Part shown: positions 36,759 through 48,797 of the stretch, one piece after another
How positions within the stretch are numbered: position 1 is the stretch's first letter
Layout of the letters: each line of letters opens with the position of its first letter
Assembly: GCA_034008185.1 (NCBI GenBank)
Contig: CM067086.1
Coordinates: 38,524,507-38,588,506, forward strand
DNA: 64,000 nt
Direction: 5' to 3'
Origin: Gorsachius magnificus
Lineage: Eukaryota > Chordata > Aves > Pelecaniformes > Ardeidae
The notes under the pieces: model-generated
Seen by the model: only the letters and a program-made list of their open reading frames with translations
The model's database searches: none
Told to the model about the DNA's origin: nothing
Made by a program: the position numbers and the translations under genes

Positions 36759-39700
36759 ATTAGTTACAGAATAAATATCTACATACAATAGCCCTTGCTT
36801 TCTGATTTTTAATGTTTTTGGATAGAATAAGTAGTAATCAATGTACAAAGAAGATAAACATGCCTTTCCAAGCACCCTGTTCAGTGTGTTCTTTGTGTTT
36901 TAATAAAAAAAAAATGAAACTCATTAATACAGATGAATGTATTAGTGATTTATGCATATGACTGTTCTGTATGTTAGCTCTACTCAGTCTATCACTGTTA
37001 GCAGCAAAATAAATTAGCATTAGAAATTGTAGTAGTTCCCTCTTGAAAGCTAAAAGCTTTCTGATCACCTTTGTATCTTCATCTAGGAAAGAACCTAAAT
37101 GCATGGAAGATTTTTTGTATTTTGCATATGCTCTTTCAACATCCCCCAAAAGCTTCAGGATCCTGAGTTCTGAAATAGAAGTAACTCGGCAAAAACCTGG
37201 GTGCCTCTGATTTGTCTCTGCCTGAAATCTAAGATAAAGACTGCTGAAATTAACATAGCTTCAATTCTCCCTCAGTTGTGTCATGGAAGTCTTCCAGGCT
37301 CTGGAAATATGACCCACCAATGTCTGAATTTTCCATGATCAGCAAGACTTGATAAATTGAAGAACAGCGCAGCGGAAAGAGTTCCCTAAGAGAAAAATCT
37401 GGGGAGCTATCCATAATACTGAACAGTAGGGACAGAAGTCAGCTGGCCAGTTGCTTTACATCCCAGTAGCTTCTCTCCAGAATGTTTCAGATCAGGAACC
37501 TAACATATGTGAAGTGAATTGTTTTCTGAAGGAGTTTTTCTTTCTGCACAAACTGCAGAAGAAGCCTATGGAATCTATTTTGTAACATAGGTAATTAAAA
37601 GTTAAAGTTTGTCAGTATGAATGCCTTTCATTTTTCCTTCAGTATTAATCCTATTGGGGGAAAACATACCCTATGATATATGATATTTAAAATAACATTA
37701 AATTGTGAATGTCTTCTTTGTTTGAATTACACTGAAATTTATTGAAGGAGAAATACCTGTATATTCAACATGGTAAATCCAGATTAGTGGATCAGAATTA
37801 TTAAAAACTACTATCTTCCTCAGGTTTTGTACCTTAGAGATCACAAGAAATAAAATGTAACCCCTTTTTCTGGATGCCAAGGTGATTAATGATTTTATTT
37901 CTGGGATGAATATTACAGATGAACAACAGTGCAATCTTTAGATAAAATGGGAAAATATAGAAAGATGATTAAGGAGTTTAATTTACTTGGTATGTTATAA
38001 TTATGTTATGTTAAAATACAGAGGATTACAAGAAAATTTTTCTTTTTATCATTAATACTACTCTTGCTCTAGCAGGTTTGCATTAGGAAAACAATCTCTG
38101 AAGGCAGACATAAGAAAGGTTTTTTTAATATTTTTTAAATCTTTCCCTTCTCTATCATTGTTTATGTCTGTCTTTTTATATCTGAAATCAATATCTCTCC
38201 ACATTTTTTCTTTTCCATTGCATTATAATTTCAATTCCATATTGAAAGGCTGCTCAAAAGAGCTAGATTCTTGCCTGTGAGAGCATTAACTTCTATATGC
38301 ATGTTTCACCCTGTTATTTTATACAATCTGTTGTTCTAGTTAAAATCAATGGTGGCCAAGAAGAAGGTTTATCAGCATTAGACAAGAGCAAAAAAGAAAT
38401 GAGACCTAACAAGGTCACACTGGTTCTAGTGCAACAGCCACTAAAGGCAAAACCCAAACCCTTTTTAGTTTCAATGAGAGCAGAAGTGTTTCTGTTTTTT
38501 CATAAAACATTGTTCATGCGTAAAAATGTTCCCCATTTTTTATTATTTTCTTCATATCCCAGTGTCTCAAAAGTGTTCCTCTCTATTTTAATAAATATTC
38601 AAAAAAATTTACCATTACCAAATATTGCCTTTTTCAAAATGCAAATACATAAATGAATCGGACAGGTTAAAAAGCATTTCCTTAGGATATATCGGGAGCT
38701 CCTTTTGTTCTCTTCACATCTGTAACTATAACTATAGCATTTAATGTTTCTATAGGCCATGGAATTCTCATTTTGTTAGGCATAACATGTAGTCTGGTTT
38801 TAAGTATTATATGACCCTTGGCTTCAAAGCGTGAAAGACCAGCAGAAGGGTGGCGACAACAAAGAAAAAAAAAGTCCAAGAAATGATAAAATGTTTGATA
38901 AAACTGCATTATATAGAGCTGCTTTTTAGTATTATCTTTAATCAGACTGGCTGAACTCTGAAAAATAACCTTATTACAAAAATACCATGGCAAGCAGTCA
39001 GAAGGTGGTAGATGTTTCCTGGTGATAGAATTATCCTAAATAAAATGGATTTTTGAGTAATTGCTATAAATGCAGCATTGCTTCCCAATTTGCAAAGTAT
39101 CATGAAGGTTGACATTGTTTAATTTTCACCTTCACTGCTATTGTTTAATATTTCATTACACAGACAAAAAGTCTTATTGTTGCAGGAAGAGTACCATGTT
39201 ACTTATAGTGAGACTCTACTCATTTGTCATCCGGCCTCCTATTCACTGGCCTATGCTTCATTATAGATACGTTGGCTGAACAGTTTCACATGTATTTGCA
39301 AGGCTAAAAAAAGAGGAAAGCTGAGTTATTTCATTTTTAAGTGGATGCATGCATAGCTAGGATATGTCAGAAATTGAACAAAATAATTAATATTGTATGC
39401 TATTGTTATGGGAACACAGTAAAGTAGATTCATTTCAGTGGGGGATTCTTTCTGCATGATTGCAATTTTAGATTTGACACTGTTATTTCGAACATGACAT
39501 TAAGTGAAAGTTGTTTTCAACTTTATACTTTGTAACTACACAAAGAAAACCTGGAAATCTTCCTGTCACACACTCACTGAGTCCAAACTCACTCTGAGTG
39601 TGGCCTAAAGACCTAGTCTCTTACTAAAGAAATCTTGCAGAGGTAGACCCATGCAGCCACCTCAAAGTACACACAGTATAAATCAGATGAAATATTTGTG

Positions 39701-42700
39701 CCTCACTTTAATAATAGAAAAAATACCAAGTTTTCTCTATTTGGAAATAGTATATTTTGCAAGATACAGTCCTCCTGATCTTGATTTTTCTTGATCAGTA
39801 TCCTGAATTAATAGAGGCAGATGAAGCAGGAGCATGTCACAGAAACATGTCCTGCAGTAGGAAATCTGAGCGCTAATAAAATGCCCTAGTATGCAATAAT
39901 ATATAAATCTATATGTTTCAGTGTAAATAGAAGAAAAGGAACAGCGCAGACCTTCTTGGATGCAGAAAAGCTTCTTGTTCTTATAACAGGCAGTGAAATA
40001 CAGAATATCACAGGTCAATACCTACTATATAATAATGACAGATAGGAGTTGTTTTTTTAAATGTCCCTCTTGAAGAATAATAAAATAAAATAAATGCACA
40101 AAACTTTCCAAAGCCATTAAAAAGTTTGAAAATAGTTTCTTTAGTCAGCAGCTATAGCAGGAAAATTTTCTAAGGATGGCAAATCTTTCTTGCCGGGAAC
40201 TACATATTAGTGGGTATAATGCTGGCATGCTAGGATGCAAATTAAATAATATTATATTGAAATTACATTAAAACATTTATGGAGATAACCTGAGGATTGT
40301 CTTCTTTATCAGGTCACTGATCTTTGTATTCACAGCTAAATTGCATTATCATCATGATGAGCGTTATATAATTTTCTAAATAGGTAATTAAAAGAAAAAT
40401 TCACTATGTTAGCAGTTCCTCTGACTTTTTGTAACAGGATTTTGCTTCATTAATTCCACATACTGCTGACATCTAGTGACCAAATAATCCCATCTGCTTT
40501 GATGTTTCTCTGGTATCAAAAAATAGGTATTTGGAAATTACACTATAGCTCTTTTGAGATATTTCTGCCCATACAAATGTCAGTTGTTTAGATTTTGTTA
40601 ACTTAATGAACAAAACCTGTGTCATATCTAGAAGGCTTGAACTGAAAATAAACTTTGTTTTCCACTCTAGACAGTGAATAGAAACAAAAATAAAGAGTAT
40701 CTTTGAAAGGCCTAATTTATGTGTATTATAATTTCACCTCAGTGTTTGCTGTATAGTCTTTTATGTTGACTGTTTGTATTTCAAGTTCTATTTTTGGAAA
40801 TTATACTAATGGTGGGCATGTAAATGAACTGATGAAAGGGAGGGATAGTTTGTGAAGTATTAAGCCTAAAGAAAGTAAGTTGCCCTGAGTTTTGACATAA
40901 AGGAATTGACTCCTGTTCTGATGAGCACAAATTAAAGATACTATCAGGGCTCTGTCCAGTGATTGTGACGGGTTTAGCCTTTCCATTCTGGGTCAAAATT
41001 CTGCATTCTTCTGCATGTGGAATCACTCTACTGGTGACAAAATTGCTACTGAAAATGAAATGCATGCTACAGTTCACTCAGATGAATAGAAGAACCAAAT
41101 TTGCCACAGTTCAACCAATGGAGCTAACCTCTCAGCTCCAAGTGGTTCAGACTCAAGTGCATTGTGTCAGGCAGGTGGTAAGTACCATTAAGCCCTCTGA
41201 AGTTTTTGGAAAACTTAATATGAATCATTGCTGAAATGCTGGTGGGTAACCATATTTTAGCAAAAAAGAGTTCAGAAACAGGCCTGATAAAACAGGTAGG
41301 TTAGTCATACCATTCATTCCTAGTTCACGTTTTGACAACCTGAATATTAAATAATTAACCATTTTATATTGTGGTATTATTATGATTTTCTTCAATAAAA
41401 GGTACTTCGTGTTTCATATTTTGAAGTGCTTGACAGTGAGGACAATATAACTACATGGGTAACCAGACTATTAAAAAAAAACCAACAGTGACCAGACAAG
41501 AAATTCATTTAATTGCTTATCTGAAGGCAAGCGTGCAGAGTGCAACTCTGGCTCGTATGTTTTAAGAACTGTATTTGTATCCATTGGGGTTAGGAAGAAA
41601 ACAGACTAGGGTTTTCCTCTCTCTGGATGAATTCCTCAGTTGCAAGCTGTTGTAAAATGAGAACACTAGTTCAGAAAATTTTGTTATTTTAATATCAAGA
41701 CTACCTAAAGGGTGCTTGGCATTTTGAAATGAGCTGTAAAAGAAAATGTTGGTTCTGCTTCCTCTGTTGACAGAGGCATCTTCTCAAAAACATTATTCTC
41801 AGCTCTCATATTCATTCGTCAGATAGATACCATTTTCTTAGCATTTCTTGCTGGAAGCTTGCAGCTCTCTATTCAGCATACAAATCTTTGTATCCCACCT
41901 GTGAAGCGCATAATTCTTCCTAAGCTCAGAATTTAGGGCCAAATGCATTAAAATTAAGCAGTGCAGTGTCTCTGTCCCTTCCCCATCCATTCAACTAATC
42001 CCATGTATCCATGCCTTAATTTTAAATTGTCATTATGTTCCTAATACCTGTGAGTCAGTAAAGTGTATGTGAGGAATTGAGAAAAATCAATGTTTATTGT
42101 AAAATGAATACTTGTATTGACACAACCCCCATTTTTATGTCAATAGGTGTTGAGAGAGATTTTCCATGCAATTCAGTAGTCATAAGGCCAAAGAAGGAAT
42201 GAAGATGTATACCCATGAAGAGTACAGCAATGAATCTCTGTTGCACAATGTATTTTTAAGAGGCATATATTTGTCACATCCAAAATATTGTCTTGCTATA
42301 GACTTAAGTGGTGTATTTCATTAAGGACCTGACTCTGCAAAGTACTACAAAAAAGGTTTAACATTAAGTACATGAATACCCCTACCTCATTAAAGCTGTG
42401 ATGCTTGTTAAACCAGTATGCTGAATTAGAACCTAGCAACCCTGTAGTTGGCCATAACACTCATAACATACCTCTCATAACACTCTGTTTAAAAAAGAGC
42501 ATATATTTTAGTGTCATTGGCTGCAAATTTTAGGTTATTTATGTTTAATAAAGACAGAAAAGAAAAAAAAAGAAAAAAAGTAAAAAATTTGCAGCCATGA
42601 TAATCTTATTTGTTTCTGGTGACTGATTCATCTTGCATTTGATAATGATATTAGCATTGCAAGAAGCTTTGTCAGGTCTGTCAATGGACTTTCACTCTTA

Positions 42701-43065
42701 ATTACTATTTTCAGTGATTTTTTGGTGTTCAATGGTAATTTTGAGCCACAGCTGCTGTTTCCATTTTGATTTGTTTACTTTCTATGAGACAATGTATATT
42801 ACGGAAAAGAATTCTATTAAACTGGGCTTCTTTTGTATGATATGTAAGTGCAATTCTTGTCTTAGGGTTTTCATTTTAATGAACATTTTTTTTTATAATT
42901 GCTTGTTTGCAGAATATTAGGTTTTAGGATTTAGTTTTATGCATGTCTATTTTCTTGAGAAATAATGGAAATAGTTTGTCTTGATATTACACTAAGCCAA
43001 TACATTTGTAAGGAAGAATGAAAAGTACTGCAAAGGGAAAGGAAGATCCCTTTGCAACAGTGCAA
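36759..43065. other. AT-rich non-coding stretch
   Basis: No supported gene in 6.3 kb. Open frames of 98-119 codons occur (38,297-38,656 plus, 38,682-38,993 minus, 40,781-41,077 minus) but none shows a recognisable protein or good splice context, and several overlap on both strands. An A-rich AAAAG-type tract lies at 42,555-42,587. Confidence 0.55.
42555..42587. repeat. A-rich (AAAAG)n-like tract
   Basis: A-runs of 7 to 9 are separated by single G residues. It is low-complexity sequence with no attached element. Confidence 0.75.
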
Positions 43066-43150
43066 GCTGGGGGGTCACTGAGGAGCACCTCTGCTGAAAA
43101 GGACCCTGGTAGGCAGCAAGCTGAACATGATCACACAGTAAGTCCATTGT
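43066..43150 (+). mobile_element. CR1 LINE ORF2 fragment (3' part of the reverse transcriptase gene)
   Basis: The blocks 'ctggggggtcactgaggagc', 'ctctgctgaaaaggaccctgg' shortened by indels, and 'aagctgaacatga' correspond in order to the stretch of avian CR1 ORF2 that encodes the LGG..AEKDLGVLVD..KLNMS region near the C-terminus of the reverse transcriptase. It is on the plus strand, broken by an in-frame stop and indels, and far too short to be active. The left edge may extend to about 43,035. The similarity fades to the right after 'tcacacagtaagtcca'. Confidence 0.65.
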
Positions 43151-43440
43151 AATGAAGCAGGTCCAAAGTCAATCCAGAAAGCAAGTCAGTGGTTTAGTAT
43201 TGGGTCAGAATCAAGGCAGTACATGCCTGGGAGCAGATCCGGCTGCTACTCAACTGCAGTGTTGCTTACGTGGGGGCCAAGTGTGAGAGCCTCAGCTGAA
43301 AAGGAACTTCATGGGGAAGGAGGTGCAGATCCTCACTTCTACCTTTCTTCACAACAGCTCTCAGCAGTTATAGTCAGTCAACGTAGGACTCGCTTCTGAG
43401 GACAGTCTCTTGACCATTCCCTCTCACTGCAGACAAGTCT
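43151..43440. repeat. GC-elevated segment next to CR1, probably repeat-derived, family unknown
   Basis: About 290 bp of distinctly higher GC than the flanks, following directly on the CR1 scrap. It contains self-similar phrases such as 'caggtccaaagtcaatcc' here and 'ccagtccaaagcagt' just downstream at about 43.54 kb. No open frame of note. It could be a diverged piece of the same CR1 copy, an LTR fragment, or a separate element. Confidence 0.35.
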
Positions 43441-44351
43441 TAGAGCTTACCAGTTTTACTTCTTTTGGAAAAAACTAAATCATGAAACTGTATTAAACTG
43501 CTAACAGACACTCAGTCCACAAGTCCAGACTAGAACCAGTCCAAAGCAGTACTTCTGAAATGCATATGGCAGAGACCTATGTCTCAGTACCAAGTGTCAC
43601 TCTATAGACCTCTTCTCATTCTCTGCACTATTTACTGACATGGACATATCAGTTTCTTTCAAGAATTAAAGCTCCTCTTATACCTTAAAAAAAAAAAAAA
43701 GGAAAACTCTCTAAAGGATATTCTAAGAGATGAAAATTCAGTAACATCAACTGAAACTCTTCTATTGACTTCACAGAAACTGGATCAGATTGAAAAACAG
43801 ATAATAGCTCATCAGTATGAAATCTCATACTTACCTTTTGAATCAACAATATTTGAAAAGTTCAGTTTTTTTCACAAATTGCTGCTTTTAACAAAAGGTA
43901 TCTCTTTTTCTTTACTTGAAGTCAAAAGAAAATGAAACCTAGCTCCATATCTTTTTTTTCTGGTGGCAGACAATAAACATGCACCTTTATCTTCTAGAAG
44001 CAGGAGCTTAAGTCAACTCGTCTATCCACATTTCCATCAATTCAGAAAAATAAAAAATTGGCAGAAAGTTAGGACTCGAGTGTTAAGGATTCATAGTGAT
44101 AACATTTCTGAATTAACAACAAATGAATAGTTGCCTTTGATAGGTCTTTTATAGCTGGGTACAGCTGGATTAAACTTAACTGCAAAAGGAACTCAATTTT
44201 CTTTATCATCAATTTGACATTGTTTAACAGATGTTTTCTGGAAACTATTGTAATATTTTTCATTTCTCTCTGTGTAATGTGCAGCAAATATCCTTGGTTA
44301 ATAGTCTGATTATTAAATTTAATTCTTTTTTGATAGCATTTTTCATTGTAG

Positions 44352-44482
44352 TAGAAACTTTGAATCCTAATAACAAGGCTATAAAGAACACCGATTTCAC
44401 TCTGGTTTTAAAGCCTGCAACTATTTTACAACAGACACATCCTGAAATAGTCCTTAATATGAAACAGTCTGTGACAGCCTGA
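44352..44482 (+). CDS. Candidate terminal exon, unrecognised protein (weak)
   Basis: After a pyrimidine-rich acceptor (TTTTTCATTGTAG) the frame stays open for 42 codons and ends in TGA at 44,480-44,482. G by codon position is 9, 0 and 9 of 42, with position 2 wholly free of G, and the peptide looks like a plain soluble C-terminus (string KNTDFTLVLKPATILQQTHP). No AATAAA follows closely and no family is recognised. It is on the same strand as the 21.1 and 25.2 kb candidates but 19 kb away. At 42 codons, chance is a serious alternative. Confidence 0.22.
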
Positions 44483-46677
44483 TGCCAGTAGATAGTATAA
44501 TAGATAAGGGAATCTTTAGTGATGAGCCTTTGTCTAAAGCCTCAGAGATATATTTTGTCTTGATGTTTTTCTTCTGATTTCTCTGAAATCTTCCTCCCTT
44601 ACGCCATCTACCTGCTCTTCCCTTTACATAAAACTCCTTCTACCCTCTGCATCTCCTAACATGATATGCAGACTGGTTTCTCTTCCACTCCCAATGTTAG
44701 CGTATCTAACATTAAATGACTTCTGTGGCTAAATATGAAAGTCCTCTCTGCACTTTCGTTCCCTTTTCCTCCTATTTCAATGTAGGGTCTGTGTATCTTT
44801 TAAGATCTTACATATGTGCTTATATTATCATTTATTATTTGTTTTAAGTCATACCTACAAAAGATTAGTCCCTGTACAAAACTGATAATAGTTCTTATTA
44901 AGAATTAAGGAGACTTCTTAAAGCTGAAGAAGTTTACAGTCCAAATTCTATAAAGTATAATTCACAGGCTAACTCTTTGCCTGCTTGACATATTGTTCTC
45001 CTCTACATTTGGAATATATAAATCTTTCTCCACTGCATAGCTCTCGCTGCTAGTGAGAATTTTTCATAAATATGTCAAGAAGACCTGCAAGACTTCAGCA
45101 TGAATATAAGACACATAGGAAAGATGAGTTAAGAAGACATATAACACCAGCTGGAAGCCTAGAACAGATAGATACTACCAGTGACTATACTCTGAAATTA
45201 CATCAGAGCTGAATTAATGATAAATAGGTTCAATTCCAAGAATTACATAAATTAGAGTTTAAAAAAATACCATGGATTTGATAAGTCAGAAATGTAGTGC
45301 CAGCCATACTAAAATATAGATGAAGAAAAAGTCACAAATTCTTTGGAAAGTATACTGGAATGGGAACTAAACGTTAAAGTGAAAAAAAAATGATATGTAT
45401 AAAATTAAGCATATCCTTATGTGTTTTGCTGGAGAGAAATCTCTATCTGTAGTACTTGAACTAATCAGAAAGACAGATATTTTTATTGGTTTTGATTATT
45501 ATAATTTTTACTCTAGAAAAAAAAAGCTTTTTATGGAACTTGTGGAATAGAAGTGTATATAAACAGAGGTAAATTAGTAAGGAAGATCTGTCTGAGCATA
45601 ATAAAAAATTAATAGAAAAATAGCAGAATTTCAATATAGGCAGGGGCTATTACTTATGTATATAAGACTTAGAAGACCTAGGGAAGAGACATGTTCAGTA
45701 TGTACACACAAACACAGTAAATGTGTATTATTGTCAAATAAAGTAGAAATTAATATTTTATATTGCTATATAGTATGGAAAAAGTCAACTTATATTTGTA
45801 TTATAAGACAGTTCAGAGTTTATTAGTACCTATAAAATAATAGTAAGGTAGGTATGCCAAATTATATTGCAAAATATTGCTTTCCTGTGCTACTTCTTTA
45901 ATCCACCATGTGACTTCAGTAGGCATTTGGGGATGCATTCTTCACTGTCATATACCTATTTTGGGCAGCGGCTGCAATTTGTTTCTCACTCTCTGCATAT
46001 AGGCCTTTCAGAACAAAAGACTCATCTCCTATGACAGGGCCACCCTTTATCGCAGGCATATTTCTTTAAAACTACCAAGTGTTCTTTTATTGCTGGAGGA
46101 GGGTGAGCTAGGATCTCACAGTCAGATGGAAGAAGGTAGTGTTAAATCACACAGTACAGAGAAGACAATCACCTCCTTCAGGAAAGAAGTCAGAGACAGG
46201 AATGCTAGTTGTGAAAGAACTATTTTTATCCCTGTATAGGATTTGGGCAGTTTGCTTTAAAGATTTCCCACTGACTTTGTTCCATTTCATAGTAAAATAT
46301 CCAAGTATGCTTTCAAACGACACATACCCTGTGCGAAGGCACATCCCACCACATTACAGAGTTATTGTCTAAATAAATATTTAATGCTCCTATACAAAAT
46401 GAAATAACATCAGGACAAGTGATTAAGAATCCTCTCAGAATATTCCACTAGTTTGAACACTTCATCTGGCTTGTCAGATCTGAAACGTGCATTTGCAGTT
46501 TCTTAGAAAATACCATCACTGCTGGTGAAGTTTCTATAAGATACTGGCATTCACCTGACTTGAGAAGGCAATAAAAAGTGAAGACTTGGTTCCATAACCC
46601 AAAGATGACTCCATAACATCAAAGACATTCTCCGCTTCTTATAATTAGTGTTTTGTATAAAAAAAAATCCCCTACAT

Positions 46678-46736
46678 TTTATTTATTTAAAAATATTTTT
46701 ATTTATAAATTATTTATAAAGCAATTTATTTAAATA
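46678..46736. repeat. (TTTA)n-rich low-complexity patch
   Basis: Repeated TTTATTTA, AAATATTTTTATTTATAAA and similar units with almost no G or C. It lies about 140 bp before the LINE relic. Confidence 0.75.
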
Positions 46737-46877
46737 GCCTGCATTTTACTATAACCCCACCTACTGTTTAAGAAAAAGTGCAATTGACCCAGGAGACAGA
46801 TACCTTTCTTAGAATGTCTTTTGTACTCAGGGAATATCTGAGCTGAAATTACATCACTATTTTTATGCTTAATTGGC

Positions 46878-47965
46878 TTTGGTGGACCTTTATTCCATTA
46901 ATTTATTTAAGCACTTTTAAAATCTATTTATATGTTTGACATCAACAGCATCCTGTAGGATTGAATTTTATATTCTTATATAAGTTTCGTACAAAATTAT
47001 TTCCTCCTAATGTTTTTAAAATTTCGGCTCAATAGGTTCACGTAATATCATCTAGTTATTATTTTATTAATTTGGGGAGTATTTTTATGGTTTTCCAAAA
47101 GAGAAGCCATTCCTTTTGTCACTGTTCTTACCTAGTATTGCAATATTATTTCTCAATTCAGGTAGAACAAGGACTTCATGTGGTATTTAGGATATGGATA
47201 CACTGTAGCTTTTTAGAATAGCTTTTTTTTTGTTCTCTAATAATTTCTTACATTTCTTAAAATTCCAGTCATTCTGTTTGCTGATTTGAATGCTGCTGAG
47301 CATTGAAATAACATTGTGACAGAGACACTCACAGTGAAAACAAAATTTTTTTCCTGAGCAGTAATAACTAAATCAGAGCTCATCACTGTGTATTTTTAGT
47401 TAGGGCTGTTGTTTCTCATGTGCATTATTTAGCATTTATTGACATTGAATTTCATCTGTCATTGTATCATTCAGTCACTCTGCTCTTGAAATGCTCTCAC
47501 ATAATTTTACCATCACAGTTATTCAGAGCAGTAAAAACGATCAGCAGACCTTGTCACATCACTGTTCATCACCTTTTCCAGGTTGTCTATACTGAACAGA
47601 TACCTCAGCAGATAACAACCTCCATTTTGAGAAGTAATAATTTATTCCTACTTTTTATTTTCTATCTGTTAACCATGTATCACTCTACAAGAGGACTTTC
47701 TTGCCTGTCGCAAGAAAAATTATTGTCTTTTCAGAACAAGAACATCAAAAACTTTAGTAGTTTAAGTACACGGTATCTACTGAGTTTCTTTCCCCTGTAC
47801 ACTTGGTAATATCTACAAAGGTTGCAATAGATTTCTGAGACCTGGCCTCCCCGTCCTGCAAATTCCTTTCTCCATTTCGTCATTTATCTGTATGGTACTG
47901 ATTCCATATTTTATTTTACATTTTTCCAATTTGTGCTGGACTAACTGACCAATAATTTTGTGAAA
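46878..47965 (-). mobile_element. Ancient CR1-clade LINE relic, antisense, ORF2 3' portion
   Basis: About 1.1 kb aligns in order, from memory, with an old CR1-type LINE abundant in turtles and crocodilians. On the plus strand the recognisable blocks are 'ggtggacctttattcc', 'catcaacagcatcctgt', 'tgacattgaatttcatctgtc', 'ccttttccagg', 'tttattcctactttttatttt', 'aagtacacggtatctact' and 'caatagatttctgagacctgg'. The element's coding strand is minus: reversing 47,430-47,460 gives ATGAAATTCAATGTC, i.e. MKFNV followed by NKC, the known KFNVxKC step of this reverse transcriptase. Stops and indels throughout make it dead. The 129-codon plus frame at 47,420-47,809 lies antisense to it and is not a gene. 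The divergence suggests an insertion predating bird radiation. Confidence 0.82.
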
Positions 47966-48064
47966 CTGAGCTTCATGCTCTAAATTAAGCAGAGAAAGAA
48001 TTCAAACCTGGGTTTTCCACCTTCTATTGGTGATTTCAATCATTGGGTTGAAGCAGAGCACCTC
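47966..48064. other. Short spacer between LINE relic and LTR
   Basis: Unique-looking AT-rich sequence. Its last four bases, CCTC (48,061-48,064), are the proposed left target-site copy of the LTR that follows. Confidence 0.5.
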
Positions 48065-48522
48065 TGACTCTAGAGATGGGGGTTTTTTAGTTTGTTTATG
48101 ACGGAGGAAAGGCAATCTGCTTTATGTGCTTAACTCCATGCGCACATCTGATTGTTTTGAATTTCAAACACAGATGAGACCCAGGTTTAACCAAACAGAT
48201 GCTTAATAAAAACTTAAAGCACACACCATTGTCTAGCATTGACTAATAGCCAGATCAGACAACTATCCACACTGACCTTCCTTGAGCAATTGGTCCCTTT
48301 CCTGTAGGAGGCACAAGGTTATATCTCTGTGAGCAAATTGCCCATGCCCAGGAGCATTCCCAGGCACTGAGACCAGCCCGCACAGAGTGATCGTGCCCGT
48401 CTCCAGCATAGAAGGCTGCATGCAGACTGCCTACAGGAATGGTCCCCAGAGCAGTCACCCTTCCAAACCAAGTGATTCTCTAGGAGGTTTCAAGCTGGTA
48501 TAAGCTAAAAGCACGCAAGGGC

Positions 48523-48530
48523 TATATAAA
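48523..48530 (+). promoter_or_regulatory. TATA box of the solo LTR
   Basis: TATATAAA in the context GGGCTATATAAACAGC, about 115 bp before the poly(A) signal, which is the spacing expected between U3 promoter and R in an LTR. Confidence 0.6.
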
Positions 48531-48643
48531 CAGCTCAGGTTAGCACATAACAGCAACCCTCCCTGCAGTTACAGTCTCAAAACAAAGGGCCTGTGCTGCT
48601 GTATGGAGGTAGCTTTTTGTTTCCCCTGTAACTATAACTTTAC

Positions 48644-48649
48644 AATAAA
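48644..48649 (+). promoter_or_regulatory. Poly(A) signal of the solo LTR
   Basis: AATAAA in 'tttacaataaagaac', placed between the TATA box and the T/C-rich U5 segment. Confidence 0.65.
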
Positions 48650-48797
48650 GAACAATTTCGATCAACTTCTTCGACAAAAGCATTGAGCATTTCTCTTCTG
48701 TTCTCCAACACCTCAAAGAAATTCAGTGGCATAATAAAAACAAAAATTGAGTTCTCTAGTATGACATTCCATTTCCTGAATCCTGAGGCAATTTATA

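Larger units (their letters stand above)
43441..46877. other. AT-rich non-coding stretch
   Basis: No confirmed gene. It contains an A14 run near 43,687, the weak exon-like stretch at 44,352-44,482, and a TTTA-rich low-complexity patch at 46,678-46,736 just before the LINE relic. The 77-codon plus and 65-codon minus frames at 46.14-46.37 kb overlap and are treated as chance. Confidence 0.55.
48065..48710 (+). mobile_element. Solo LTR of an endogenous retrovirus-like element
   Basis: A 646-bp segment beginning TGACTC and ending CCAACA, so bounded by TG...CA, with CCTC directly on both sides (48,061-48,064 and 48,711-48,714) as a possible 4-bp target duplication. It has the internal order of an LTR: a promoter with TATATAAA at 48,523, a poly(A) signal AATAAA at 48,644 about 120 bp later inside 'ctttacaataaag', and a short T/C-rich U5 ending in CA. 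It is GC-richer than its flanks. No primer-binding site, gag, pol or env follows. The family is not named. A 4-bp duplication can arise by chance, so the left edge is less certain than the right. Confidence 0.62.

Noticed and set aside
47420..47809. 129-codon plus-strand frame
   Set aside because: It is antisense to the recognisable LINE ORF2 relic, so it is a by-product.
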